The notes below the pieces were generated by a model. That model was not told the origin of the DNA. It did no database searches and worked only from the letters and a program-made list of their open reading frames with translations. A stretch of 64,000 nucleotides of DNA from Streptomyces halstedii (GTDB lineage: Bacteria > Actinomycetota > Actinomycetes > Streptomycetales > Streptomycetaceae), in the NCBI GenBank assembly GCA_000720535.1, contig JOAZ01000002.1, positions 1 through 64,000 on the forward strand. Direction: 5' to 3'. Both the position numbers and the translations under genes were made by a program. Positions 16,620-24,730 of the stretch are shown here, one piece after another. Numbering within the stretch: the first letter of the stretch is position 1; each line of letters starts with the position of its first letter.

Positions 16620-17621
16620 ATGACTGTGTACGGAAACTTCCCCGGCTCCCGCCCCCGGCGGCTGCGGACGACCCCCGTCATGCGGCGCATGGTCGCCGAG
16701 ACCCGGCTCGACCCGGCGAACCTGATCCTGCCCGCGTTCGTGCGGGAGGGCATCGACGCCCCGGTGGCCGTCTCGGCCATGCCGGGGGTCCACCAGCACA
16801 CCCTGGACACGCTGCGGAAGGCGGCGGTCGAGGCGGTCGGGGCCGGGGTCTCCGGGATCATGCTCTTCGGTGTCCCGCTGGACGAGAAGAAGGACGCCCG
16901 GGGCACGGCGGGCACCGACCCGGACGGCATCCTCCAGGTGGCGCTGCGCGCGGTCCGGGAAGAGGTGGGCGACGACCTGATCGTCATGTCCGACCTGTGC
17001 CTGGACGAGTTCACCGACCACGGCCACTGCGGTGTGCTGACCGCGGACGGCCGCGTGGACAACGACGCCACCCTGGAGCGGTACGCGGAGATGGCCCAGG
17101 TCCAGGCCGACGCGGGCGCCCATGTGGTGGGCCCGAGCGGGATGATGGACGGCCAGGTCGGGGTGGTCCGGGACGCGCTGGACCAGACCGGGCACGAGGA
17201 CGTGTCGATCCTCGCGTACACCGTGAAGTACTCCTCCGCCTTCTACGGGCCGTTCCGTGAGGCGGTGGGCTCCTCGCTGGAGGGCGACCGCAAGACGTAC
17301 CAGCAGGACCCGGCGAACGTCCGCGAGTCGCTGCGCGAGCTGGCGCTCGACCTGGAGGAGGGCGCCGACATGGTCATGGTCAAGCCGGCGGGCCCCTACC
17401 TGGACGTCCTGGCCAAGGTCGCGGACGCGGTGGACGTGCCGGTGGCGGCGTACCAGATCAGTGGCGAGTACGCGATGATCGAGGCCGCCGCGGAGAAGGG
17501 CTGGATCGACCGGGACGCGGCGATCATGGAGAGCCTGACGGGCATCCGGCGCGCGGGCGCGCAGATGATCCTGACGTACTGGGCGACGGAGGCCGCGCGG
17601 CGGCTGACCGCGCGGCACTGA
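16620..17621 (+). CDS. hemB: Delta-aminolevulinic acid dehydratase (porphobilinogen synthase)
   Basis: The 333-residue enzyme condenses two 5-aminolevulinates to porphobilinogen. The Schiff-base lysines lie in [17 protein letters not shown] (about 199-215) and [10 protein letters not shown] (about 256-265). The metal-site block at 125-138 reads [14 protein letters not shown]. Cys127 and Cys137 are present, but the middle Cys of the zinc signature is Asp129, as in magnesium-type enzymes, so the site is a hybrid. The ATG at 16620 gives a normal N-terminus. It follows hemD by 126 bp with a hairpin between them. Confidence 0.96.
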   Translation: MTVYGNFPGSRPRRLRTTPVMRRMVAETRLDPANLILPAFVREGIDAPVAVSAMPGVHQHTLDTLRKAAVEAVGAGVSGIMLFGVPLDEKKDARGTAGTDPDGILQVALRAVREEVGDDLIVMSDLCLDEFTDHGHCGVLTADGRVDNDATLERYAEMAQVQADAGAHVVGPSGMMDGQVGVVRDALDQTGHEDVSILAYTVKYSSAFYGPFREAVGSSLEGDRKTYQQDPANVRESLRELALDLEEGADMVMVKPAGPYLDVLAKVADAVDVPVAAYQISGEYAMIEAAAEKGWIDRDAAIMESLTGIRRAGAQMILTYWATEAARRLTARH

Positions 17622-17703
17622 TCCCGGGGCCCTCGCGGGGGCGGGGGCGAGCCCGGCGCCGCTCACCGTCGTGTCCACGGTCCGGGCGTCGGGGGCGGGG
17701 CGT

Positions 17704-18684
17704 TCACGGTCCGGGCGCCGGGGGCCGTGGGGCCGCCGCCGCGTCGGCGTAGCGGTGGGACAGCCGGGCGAAGGCCACTCGTAGGTCGTCCGGGCCGACG
17801 GCCTCGATGTCGGCGTCGAACCTGCCGAGCCCGGCGGCCAGGGCGGTCCAGGACCAGGCGCCCAGGACGAGACGGCAGCGGTCGGGGCCGAGCGCCTCGA
17901 CGAGCCCGTCCCGGACGTAGGGGGCGACGGTGGCGGCGGCGGTGCGCAGGACCACCTCGCCCCGGCAGGGCCAGTCACCAGGGGCCTCCGCGCCCTGGAA
18001 CCTGCCCGCCACGAAGGCCGCCACCTCGCCCCCGGGCACCTCACGCGGGGTGAAGCGGGGGCCGGTGGGGACGCGCGGGGTGATCCGGTCGGCGCGGAAG
18101 GTGCGCCAGTCCTCGCGGTCGAGGTCCCAGGCGACGAGGTACCAGCGTCCGGCGTAGGTGACGAGGTGGTGGGGCTCGGCCCGGCGGGGCGTGTCGTTTC
18201 CGGCGTAGTCGAAGCGCAGCACCTCGCGGGCGTGGACGGCGGTGCCGATCGCCATGAGCGTCCCGCCGCCGACCCGCTCGCCCCGTCCGGCCGTGGCCGG
18301 GTCCACCGCCGTGACCTGGAGGGTGTCGAGCCGGTGGCGCAGCCGCGCGGGCATGACCTGACGGAGGGTGGTCAGGGCGCGCGCGGCGGCCTCCTCGACA
18401 CCGGCGCCGGTGGTCGTGACGGCCTGGAGGGCGAGGGCGAGCGCGACGGCCTGCTCGTCGTCGAAGAGCAGCGGGGGCAGCTCGGTGCCCGCCTCCAGCC
18501 GGTAGCCGCCCTCCGGTCCCTTGAAGGCGGCGACCGGATAGCCCAGTTCGCGCAGGCGGTCCACGTCACGGCGTACGGTGCGCGGGCTGACGTCCAGCCG
18601 CTCCGCCAGCAGCGCCCCCGGCCAGTCCCGGCGGGCCTGGAGCAGGGACAGCAGCGCGAGCAGCCGGGCTGAGGTCTTCGGCAT
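17704..18684 (-). CDS. WYL-domain transcriptional regulator (YafY-like)
   Basis: The 326-residue protein has an N-terminal HTH_11 winged helix (about 5-57: LLALLSLLQARRDWPGALLA, VSPRTVRRDVDRLRELG). A WYL domain follows, in which WYLVAWDLDREDWRTFRADR (about 167-186) is recognisable, and a C-terminal WCX-like extension (about 220-310). WYL domains bind nucleic-acid or small ligands and turn the HTH into a sensor. The gene is divergent from a VOC-family gene across 143 bp, an arrangement common in Streptomyces in which the regulator probably controls the neighbour. The ligand is unknown. Confidence 0.88.
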   Translation of the reverse strand: MPKTSARLLALLSLLQARRDWPGALLAERLDVSPRTVRRDVDRLRELGYPVAAFKGPEGGYRLEAGTELPPLLFDDEQAVALALALQAVTTTGAGVEEAAARALTTLRQVMPARLRHRLDTLQVTAVDPATAGRGERVGGGTLMAIGTAVHAREVLRFDYAGNDTPRRAEPHHLVTYAGRWYLVAWDLDREDWRTFRADRITPRVPTGPRFTPREVPGGEVAAFVAGRFQGAEAPGDWPCRGEVVLRTAAATVAPYVRDGLVEALGPDRCRLVLGAWSWTALAAGLGRFDADIEAVGPDDLRVAFARLSHRYADAAAAPRPPAPGP

Positions 18685-18827
18685 GCCCCCATGCTGCCCG
18701 TCGTAGCGGCCACACCCTGACCGCTACCCCTGCGAGTGTGGATCGCACCGCAGGACGCGCCCGCGTGACCTGCGACCGAGGGCCCACCCGGGCCCGAGGG
18801 ATCCGCGACCGAGGCGAGGAGCCACCC

Positions 18828-19250
18828 ATGTCCGTCACGACCACGACCCATCTGAACTTCCGGGGCGAGGCACGCGCCGCGCTCGACTTCTACCGCTCGG
18901 TGTTCGGAGGCGACCTCGCCGTCGTCACCTACAAGGACGCCGGGGGCGCCAGTGGTCCCGACGAGGAGAACCAGGTGATGTGGGGCCAGGTGGCGGCGGA
19001 GAACGGTTTCCGCGTCATGGCCTACGACGTGCCCGCGCGGCTGCCGTACGACCAGGGTGAGAACTCCCTCTTCGTCTCCGTGCGCGGCGAGGACACGGCG
19101 GAGGTGACGGCGTACTGGGAGAAGCTCTCGGAGGGGGCGAGCGTCGTCCAGCCGTTGGGCCCCTCCGCGTGGGCCCCGCTCTACGGCATGCTCAAGGACC
19201 GGTACGGCGTGGTCTGGGTCCTGGACGTGGTGAGCGGGTACGCCGGGTGA
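18828..19250 (+). CDS. VOC family protein (PhnB/glyoxalase-like)
   Basis: The 140-residue protein has the two beta-alpha-beta-beta-beta modules of the vicinal oxygen chelate fold. TTHLNFRGEARAALDFYRSV (about 6-25) opens the first, and the closing LKDRYGVVWVLDV is characteristic of the PhnB/YjdN-like group (DUF1338-unrelated 3-demethylubiquinone methyltransferase-like). No catalytic assignment is possible. The ATG at 18828 lies seven bases after GAGGAG. It is divergent from the WYL regulator, and its stop overlaps the next gene (GTGA). Confidence 0.85.
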   Translation: MSVTTTTHLNFRGEARAALDFYRSVFGGDLAVVTYKDAGGASGPDEENQVMWGQVAAENGFRVMAYDVPARLPYDQGENSLFVSVRGEDTAEVTAYWEKLSEGASVVQPLGPSAWAPLYGMLKDRYGVVWVLDVVSGYAG

Positions 19251-20335
19251 CGACCCTGGACGCGCGGGCGCTCAACCGGGCCGCGCTCGCCCGGCAGTTG
19301 CTCCTCGACCGCGCGGAACTCCCGCCCCTGGACGCCGTCGCGCACCTGTGCGGCCTCCAGGCGCAGGAGCCGCAGGAACCCTTCACCGGGCTCTGGTCCC
19401 GGCTGCGCGGCTTCGCCCCGGCGGATCTGGACGGCCTGCTCACCGGGCGGCGCGTCGTGCGGACCCATCTGATGCGCCGCACCGTCCATCTCGTCACCGC
19501 CGACGACGCCCTGGCCTGGCGGTCCCGTCACGACGCCATGCTGCGCCAGCGCGTGCTGGGGACCTACCGCCGTGAGCTGGAGGGGGTGGACCTCGACGCG
19601 CTCGCGGCGGCGGTCCGCGCCCTGCTGGCGGACGGCGAGCCCCGCACGATGACCGAGATCGCGGGCGCGCTCGCCGACCGCTGGCCCGCGCCGGGCCGCC
19701 GGGCGCTGGGTGAGATGGCCGTCGCCGCCCTGGTTCCGATGGTCCAACTGCCGCCGCGCGGGCTGTGGCGCGTGAGGTCCGGGGTACGCAACCGGCCGCT
19801 CGCCCACTGGCTGGGCCGCGAGCCGGTCCCGCCCTCCCCGCCGGGCACCGACGCGACGGGCGAGGCCCTGGTGCCGCGCTATCTGGCGGCGTACGGTCCG
19901 GCCGCCTCGGCCGATCTGCGGGCCTGGTGCGGACTCGCCGGACTGCCCGCCGCGGTGGCGGCGGTCCGGGACAGGCTGGTCGCCTTCCGGGACGAGCGCG
20001 GCCGGGAGCTGCTGGACCTGCCCGACGCGCCGCGCCCGGACCCGGGCACCCCGGCGCCGGTGCGCTTCCTGCCCGCCTTCGACAACGCGGTCCTGGGCTA
20101 CCAGGACCGTGGCCGGATCATCGACGACGCCCACCGCGGGCTGTCGGTGCGGGGCGCGCGCATGGTGCTGGTGGACGGCCGCGTCGCCGGGACCTGGACC
20201 GTGGACGACGGGACGGTGGACGTCGGTCCGCTGCGCGGGTTCAGCCGGGCCGAACGGACCGCCGTGCTGGAGGAGGGCGGGCGGCTGGCGCTGTTCCTGT
20301 CGGACGGTGACAGCGACCGTGTGCGGCTGGTGTGA
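19247..20335 (+). CDS. AlkZ-like winged-helix (HTH_42) DNA-binding protein, possible DNA glycosylase
   Basis: The 362-residue protein belongs to the HTH_42 family, which includes the interstrand-crosslink glycosylases AlkZ and YcaQ. The N-terminal wing holds HLCGLQAQEPQEP, with Gln38-x-Gln40 at the position of the catalytic Q-x-Q pair. It is followed by GLWSRLRGF and the MRRTVHLV block (about 76-83). RFLPAFDNAVLGYQDRGRII (about 272-291) matches the conserved C-terminal block. A base-excision role on bulky or crosslinked lesions is a family-based inference. The GTG start shares GTGA with the VOC gene, so the two are coupled. Confidence 0.8.
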   Translation: MTTLDARALNRAALARQLLLDRAELPPLDAVAHLCGLQAQEPQEPFTGLWSRLRGFAPADLDGLLTGRRVVRTHLMRRTVHLVTADDALAWRSRHDAMLRQRVLGTYRRELEGVDLDALAAAVRALLADGEPRTMTEIAGALADRWPAPGRRALGEMAVAALVPMVQLPPRGLWRVRSGVRNRPLAHWLGREPVPPSPPGTDATGEALVPRYLAAYGPAASADLRAWCGLAGLPAAVAAVRDRLVAFRDERGRELLDLPDAPRPDPGTPAPVRFLPAFDNAVLGYQDRGRIIDDAHRGLSVRGARMVLVDGRVAGTWTVDDGTVDVGPLRGFSRAERTAVLEEGGRLALFLSDGDSDRVRLV

Positions 20336-20342
20336 GGCGGGA

Positions 20343-20750
20343 TCAGTCGCGTTCCAGGACGCGCTTGAGCGCGGCGAGGTCGGCGGTGACGGCTTCGGCG
20401 TCGCGGCGGAAGTCGTCGTCGCTCATCCCCGGCCGCCGGCGCAGGGTGAACACGACCTCGCATCCGCTGGTGTGGGCGATGACCCGCACCGGGTTGTGGA
20501 CCCTTTCCCCCGAGGGCAGCGTGACGTCGTGGTCCAGCACCCCGAACGCGTTTTTCGGGGCGAAGGTGACCACCACGCGCCCCATGGGGGAGTCCGCGAT
20601 CCACTGTCCGTCGATCTCCTCGACGGAACTGCTCAGCCCCGCCGCCCACTCGGGCAGATGGGCCGGAGCCGACGCGTAGGCGTAGACGTCTTCGGCGGTG
20701 CGGTCGATGTGGACGCTGAGGTGCCGGGAAGGCGATTCGGGCGTGTTCAT
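20343..20750 (-). CDS. SRPBCC (START-like) family protein
   Basis: The 135-residue protein fits the polyketide cyclase/START-like helix-grip fold. HIDRTAEDVYAYASAPAHLPEWAAG (about 14-38) forms the first strand and the short helices, APKNAFGVLDHDVTL lies in the mid-strands, and a long C-terminal helix ends at LAALKRVLERD. The proteins bind hydrophobic ligands in the central cavity. Ligand and role are unknown. It converges on the AlkZ-like gene with only seven bases between the stops. Confidence 0.8.
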   Translation of the reverse strand: MNTPESPSRHLSVHIDRTAEDVYAYASAPAHLPEWAAGLSSSVEEIDGQWIADSPMGRVVVTFAPKNAFGVLDHDVTLPSGERVHNPVRVIAHTSGCEVVFTLRRRPGMSDDDFRRDAEAVTADLAALKRVLERD

Positions 20751-20807
20751 GGCGGCGACGCTATCGGGCCGGGCGGCCGGGGTCTTGTACGAAACGGACG
20801 TGGCGCC

Positions 20808-20837
20808 GCCCGCGTCCCGGTGGCCCGCGTCCCGGTG
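20808..20837. repeat. 15-bp direct repeat, two copies
   Basis: GCCCGCGTCCCGGTG occurs twice in tandem (20808-20822 and 20823-20837) with a partial third copy, in the gap between two minus-strand genes. Confidence 0.8.
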
Positions 20838-20853
20838 GCCCGCGGGCGCGGGG

Positions 20854-21210
20854 TCAGGGCCAGTCGACCACGGTCATGAAGGCGAGGGACGCGACGAGGA
20901 CCGTGCCGGGAGCGGCCACCGACAGGAGAACGCGGGTGGGGACGTGCCGCTGTCGCCAGGGCAGGACCCAGCTCGCCACCAGCACGGCCAGGGACAGCAC
21001 GAGACCGGTGCAGAGCACGGCCCAGGCCGCGTTGAACGAGTCGGTGAAGCGCTCGGCCTCGGCACCGTCGCAGGAGTCGCAGGCCATGGGCGACAGACCG
21101 CCGTACAGCAGGGCGACGCCCGCCGCCGGCAGGGTCACCAGGGTGGACAGCAGGGGCGCCACCCAACTGTGCGGGGCGCGGCAATCGGTCAGGTCGTTCG
21201 GCATGCGCAC
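20854..21210 (-). CDS. Small integral membrane protein of unknown function
   Basis: The 118-residue protein has four predicted hydrophobic stretches: about 16-38, 60-84 (AWAVLCTGLVLSLAVLVAS) and a pair around 93-115. A Cys-containing loop (ACDSCDGAE, about 43-51) lies between the first two and could form a disulfide outside the membrane. I do not recognise a family. The start could be the ATG at 21210 or the one six bases later. The codon pattern is that of a normal Streptomyces gene. Confidence 0.6.
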   Translation of the reverse strand: MRMPNDLTDCRAPHSWVAPLLSTLVTLPAAGVALLYGGLSPMACDSCDGAEAERFTDSFNAAWAVLCTGLVLSLAVLVASWVLPWRQRHVPTRVLLSVAAPGTVLVASLAFMTVVDWP

Positions 21211-21252
21211 GAGTCAACGCCGCCCGACGCCCCGGCACATGAGCGCCCGTAC

Positions 21253-22041
21253 TCAGTCCCACCAGAAGCCCCACGTGGACTGGGAGAGGAGGTTGCGCTC
21301 GGCGTACAGGCCGAGACCGTAGGGCGGGTTCTGCTCGATCGTGTCCGGGCAGAACGCGAAGTGCTCCTCGGCCAGGGCCCGTGCCTCTTCCAGGGTGGTG
21401 GGGGGCCGGCCGACCGAGACGACCAGGGTGTCGAACCCGATGATCAGCACCCGGATGTCGAAACGGTCCTCCCACGAGCGCAGCACCGCGCACAGCCGCG
21501 CCACGTCGTTCTCGTGGTTCAGCGGGCCCTGCCAGCCGATCGCGGCCGGTATGTCGGCGCTCCGCCGCGCGGGGACCAGCCCCATGCGGAACCGGGGGCC
21601 CTCGGGGCTCTCGGTGAACATGTCGGCGATCTCGGCGGCCAGCACGTCCGGGTCGTCGGGGGCGCCGCCCCCGGGGACCGGGGCCAGGCCGGGCCACTTC
21701 GCGTCCACGGTGCCGAGTTCGTTCCCGGCGTTGTCCTCCCAGAAGCCCCGGAGCACCTCTTCCGCGTCGTGGTCACCGGGGTACGACATCCGCGCGGGGG
21801 CGAGGTCCCACCGCACCGGCCACTGGCCGCGCCGCCCGCCGTCGACCAGCACCGGGAGCAGACCCAGCGGGCGGCCGGAGGCGCGCAGCGCCCGCCATGC
21901 CCCGGGCCGGGCGGTCTCGTCCGCGTGCCACAGCAGCGGCTCGTGCCAGACCCCTTCGTCCGTGGTGTCCACCAGAGTGCCGGAGGGCAGTCCCAGGCCC
22001 GAAGCGGCCAGATGCGGCAGGGAGTTCGGAAGCGTCGCCAT
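21253..22041 (-). CDS. DUF4253 domain-containing protein
   Basis: The 262-residue soluble protein ends in a DUF4253 domain (about 150-262). RFDIRVLIIGFDTLVVSVGR, ALAEEHFAFCPDTI and the terminal ERNLLSQSTWGFWWD are the recognisable blocks. Its biochemical role is unknown. The ATG at 22041 was chosen over an upstream start eight codons earlier because MATLPNSLPHLAASGLGLP reads as a normal N-terminus. It is transcribed away from the surface-protein gene's end. Confidence 0.8.
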   Translation of the reverse strand: MATLPNSLPHLAASGLGLPSGTLVDTTDEGVWHEPLLWHADETARPGAWRALRASGRPLGLLPVLVDGGRRGQWPVRWDLAPARMSYPGDHDAEEVLRGFWEDNAGNELGTVDAKWPGLAPVPGGGAPDDPDVLAAEIADMFTESPEGPRFRMGLVPARRSADIPAAIGWQGPLNHENDVARLCAVLRSWEDRFDIRVLIIGFDTLVVSVGRPPTTLEEARALAEEHFAFCPDTIEQNPPYGLGLYAERNLLSQSTWGFWWD

Positions 22042-22146
22042 GCCGGTGACCCTAGGCCCCGGCACTGACAGTCCACTTCCGCATCCTTTCGCGCCGGGCG
22101 GTGCGCGCGTGGCGCACCGCCCCTCACGCGTCGGTCAGGTGCTGTG

Positions 22147-23427
22147 TCAGGCCTGGGCCTTGCGGCGGCGGGCCATCACGACCAGGCCGGCGCCGGCCGC
22201 GAGGACCGCGGCGCCGCCGATGACCAGCGGGATGGTGCCGCTGCTACCGGTCGAGGCCAGGTCGCCACCGGCGGCCGGGCTGTCGGACGGGGCCGGGGTG
22301 CCCGGGGTGGCCGACTCGGACGGGCCCTCGGACGGCCCGTCGCTCGGGGTGGCGCTCTCGGACGGCGGGGTCACCGAGGCGGACGGGGTGGCCGTCGCCG
22401 GGGGCGTCGTCTCCGTGCCCTCGCCCGGGGTCTCGCTGGGCGACGGAGTCTCCGTGCCCGGAACCTCCGGGAGGCAGCCCGTGAACGGGAAGTGGTGCGT
22501 CTCCGCCCCGCCCGAACCGTGCAGCGACGCCACCCACACCGAGCCGTTGACCGGCGCGGCGGTCCCCAGCTCCAGGTGGGCCTTCGGCGCGAGCACGCTG
22601 CCCGGCCACGCGGCCTGGCTGTTCTTCGTCACCTTGGTGGCGTCGGGGAAGTTCCACAGCAGCTTGGCCCGGACCTTGCCGTCCGACGCGCTCTGGAGCT
22701 TGTCGTCCAGCACGAAGTCCTGGCCGCCCGACAGGAAGAAGCCGGTCGTCCGGGCACCGGCCATGTCGTACTCCTGGCCGCTGACGTTGACGATCGTCGT
22801 CGCCCCCGCCGGGACCTTGATGAAGACCTCCTTGGCCTTCTCCAGCTGGTCCGCCGAGACCGAGAAGACGTTACGGGCGCTGTTGCCGCCCTCCAGCGTC
22901 AGCTTCGGGCCGTCCAGCTTCACCTGGGCACCGGCCGTCGTGGACTCCCCGGCCAGCGCCGAGGAGTACGAGCGCAGCTTCGCGAACTCCGCCTCGAAGT
23001 CGATGAGGTCGGCCCGCTGGCTGAACGTGCCGTTGTGCATCTCGACCTTGCGGTCCTTGACCGCGCTGCCGACGACCGCGTTGCCCTTCATCACGACCGT
23101 GGCCGAGCCCCCGTTGACCAGGTCGCCCCGGACGACGAGCGAGGCGCGGCCGGGCAGGGCGTCGACCTCGGAGGCCGACAGCTCGTTGGCGACGCTGAAG
23201 CCCCCTCGGAAGTCGGCGTTGCCGCCGACCGCCACGGCACCCTCGGCGTCGGGGGAGTGGGTGTTGTCCCCGAGGACGAATTCTCCGTACTTACCGGCGA
23301 TCCCGAAGGCGTCGGTGGTGCAGTCCGCCGATGTGGCGGGGGCGGCCTGGGCGGCCGGAACGACGGTGAGCCCGAGTACGAGGGCACCGCCGAGCGCCGC
23401 GATGGCGGCAGTTGCAGGTATGCGCAT
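22147..23427 (-). CDS. Choice-of-anchor A family surface protein with class E sortase signal
   Basis: The 426-residue secreted protein has a signal peptide (1-28, cut near AAQA-APAT) and a choice-of-anchor A domain (about 38-310) rich in Gly and Val. A Thr/Pro/Ser/Glu-rich spacer of about 90 residues follows. The C-terminal sorting signal is LASTG (near 390), a hydrophobic helix and the basic RRRKAQA. LAxTG is the signal read by Streptomyces class E sortases, which also anchor the long chaplins, so this protein is probably linked to peptidoglycan. AGGAG lies 11 bases before the ATG. A DasR-like palindrome overlaps the likely promoter about 75 bases upstream. Confidence 0.88.
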   Translation of the reverse strand: MRIPATAAIAALGGALVLGLTVVPAAQAAPATSADCTTDAFGIAGKYGEFVLGDNTHSPDAEGAVAVGGNADFRGGFSVANELSASEVDALPGRASLVVRGDLVNGGSATVVMKGNAVVGSAVKDRKVEMHNGTFSQRADLIDFEAEFAKLRSYSSALAGESTTAGAQVKLDGPKLTLEGGNSARNVFSVSADQLEKAKEVFIKVPAGATTIVNVSGQEYDMAGARTTGFFLSGGQDFVLDDKLQSASDGKVRAKLLWNFPDATKVTKNSQAAWPGSVLAPKAHLELGTAAPVNGSVWVASLHGSGGAETHHFPFTGCLPEVPGTETPSPSETPGEGTETTPPATATPSASVTPPSESATPSDGPSEGPSESATPGTPAPSDSPAAGGDLASTGSSGTIPLVIGGAAVLAAGAGLVVMARRRKAQA

Positions 23428-23501
23428 GGTGCGTGGTTCTCCTGTGGAACAGTTATGAAGGTTCTGTGGCGACTCCGGTCATGATTCTCATATATCCGAA
23501 A

Positions 23502-23517
23502 ATTGGTCAAGACCAAT
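23502..23517. promoter_or_regulatory. DasR/dre-like operator overlapping the surface-protein promoter
   Basis: ATTGGTC-AA-GACCAAT is a perfect inverted repeat. Its TGGTC/GACCA core equals that of the dre site of the GntR-family repressor DasR (consensus ACTGGTCTAGACCACT-like), and it differs at three outer or central positions. Read on the minus strand it contains TTGACC, a good -35 element, about 18 bases before AATCAT. Repressor binding would therefore block the surface-protein promoter. Confidence 0.55.
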
Positions 23518-23557
23518 GTATGAACCCGCAGCGTACGGGGGGTGGGTGGTGGAGGCG

Positions 23558-23797
23558 TCAGGCGCCGATGTGCGCGGCGAACGCGGACCACGCGGTGGGA
23601 GCGACGGTGAGGGACGGACCCCCGGGGTTCTTGGAGTCCCGTACGTGGACGGCGGAGGGGTGCGCGGCGATCTCGACGCAGGCACCGCCTTCGTCGCCGC
23701 TGTAGCTTGACTTACGCCAGGTGTAGGCGACTTCGAGACAGGCGCCGCCTTCCTCGCTGCTGTAGCTCGACTTGAACCACTCAAGTGCGGTGCTCAT
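23558..23797 (-). CDS. DUF397 protein with duplicated N-terminal motif
   Basis: The 79-residue protein is of the DUF397 family, small proteins encoded next to WhiJ-like XRE regulators in Streptomyces. The usual motif W-x-K-S-S-Y-S-x-E-G-G-A-C-x-E-x-A is present twice in tandem, at about 7-23 (WFKSSYSSEEGGACLEVA) and 27-43 (WRKSSYSGDEGGACVEIA). The normal C-terminal half with HVRDSKNPGGPSL follows. Family members are mostly near 60-65 residues, so the duplication makes it longer. The start overlaps the regulator's stop (ATGA), which shows coupled translation. Family members are thought to act together with the regulator. Confidence 0.85.
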   Translation of the reverse strand: MSTALEWFKSSYSSEEGGACLEVAYTWRKSSYSGDEGGACVEIAAHPSAVHVRDSKNPGGPSLTVAPTAWSAFAAHIGA

Positions 23798-24618
23798 AGC
23801 TCTCCTAGCAGCCGGTCCAGCAGGCCTTTCGAGTCCTCGGTGTTGAGAGCCTGCGTCCGCAGCATCGCATATTTCTGCGCCAGGATGCTGACCTCGTCTG
23901 GGTCTGCGACGAGTTGGCTTCCGCGTTGGGTTTCCGTGTAGCCGATATGTTGGAAGTCCGGGGTTTCCAGAAGGATGAACGGCCCGGAGAGGGCCGCGTG
24001 GGTGTGACGGCCGAGAGGCATGATCTGGAGCGTGATGCCGGGTAGCGCTGCGCAGGTCAGAAGATGGCGCAGCATTTCGCCGTACACCTCATCGCCGCCG
24101 ATGCGGTCGCGTAGAACGGCCTCCGAGACGATGAAGCTGATCGTCGGAGGTACTGGCCTGTGCAAGATGCTCTGGCGCTCTGTTCGTGTGGCGACTTGGG
24201 CGTCAATCTCCTGCGTGCTGATGACCGGCACCTTGCTGCGGAACACTGCCCGCGCGTAGCTCTCCGTCTGGAGTAACCCCGGCAGTACCTGGTTCTCGAA
24301 CCAGGACAGCGCCAACGCCTCCCGCTCCAGGTCCATGTACCGCTCGGCCCATGCCGGGATCAGGTCCACCTCCGGCATGTTGTCCACGGCCGTCTCCAGC
24401 GCCCCCTTCGTCGCCAGCAACTCGTCCAGGCGGCGGGCCAGATCCGGCAGGAGGGTGCGGCGGCCCTGCTCGATGGAGGCGATCGTCTCCATCTGCACAG
24501 TGGCCCGTTCCGCCAGTTGGGCCTGGGTGAGGCCGGCAGCGACGCGGAACAGGCCGACGAGTTTGCCTACGAGCTTCATGGCCGACGCGTTCCTGCGCTG
24601 CCGCTTCCTGGGGTGCAT
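23794..24618 (-). CDS. WhiJ/Scr1-type XRE transcriptional regulator (DUF5753)
   Basis: The 274-residue protein has an XRE helix-turn-helix at about 17-70 (LFRVAAGLTQAQLAERATVQ, IASIEQGRRTLLPDLARRLD) and a DUF5753 C-terminal domain (about 95-265). The latter includes the typical EREALALSWFENQVLPGLLQTESYA and GPFILLETPDF. In S. coelicolor, WhiJ and its many paralogues repress development and occur with a DUF397 gene and an ATP-binding anti-sigma-like gene, exactly the trio here. The start at 24618 includes a basic stretch (KRQRRNASAMK), and an ATG at 24579 is the alternative. Its target DNA is unknown. Confidence 0.88.
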   Translation of the reverse strand: MHPRKRQRRNASAMKLVGKLVGLFRVAAGLTQAQLAERATVQMETIASIEQGRRTLLPDLARRLDELLATKGALETAVDNMPEVDLIPAWAERYMDLEREALALSWFENQVLPGLLQTESYARAVFRSKVPVISTQEIDAQVATRTERQSILHRPVPPTISFIVSEAVLRDRIGGDEVYGEMLRHLLTCAALPGITLQIMPLGRHTHAALSGPFILLETPDFQHIGYTETQRGSQLVADPDEVSILAQKYAMLRTQALNTEDSKGLLDRLLGEL

Positions 24619-24730
24619 ACGGTTCGACTCCCCGCCCTGGTACGTACTTCACGCGTGCGCGGCCCGTACAGCGGATCTGTACGGCCTCACGTAGTGCGCT
24701 ACCTTAGCAACGGAGAGTGACAATCGGCTC

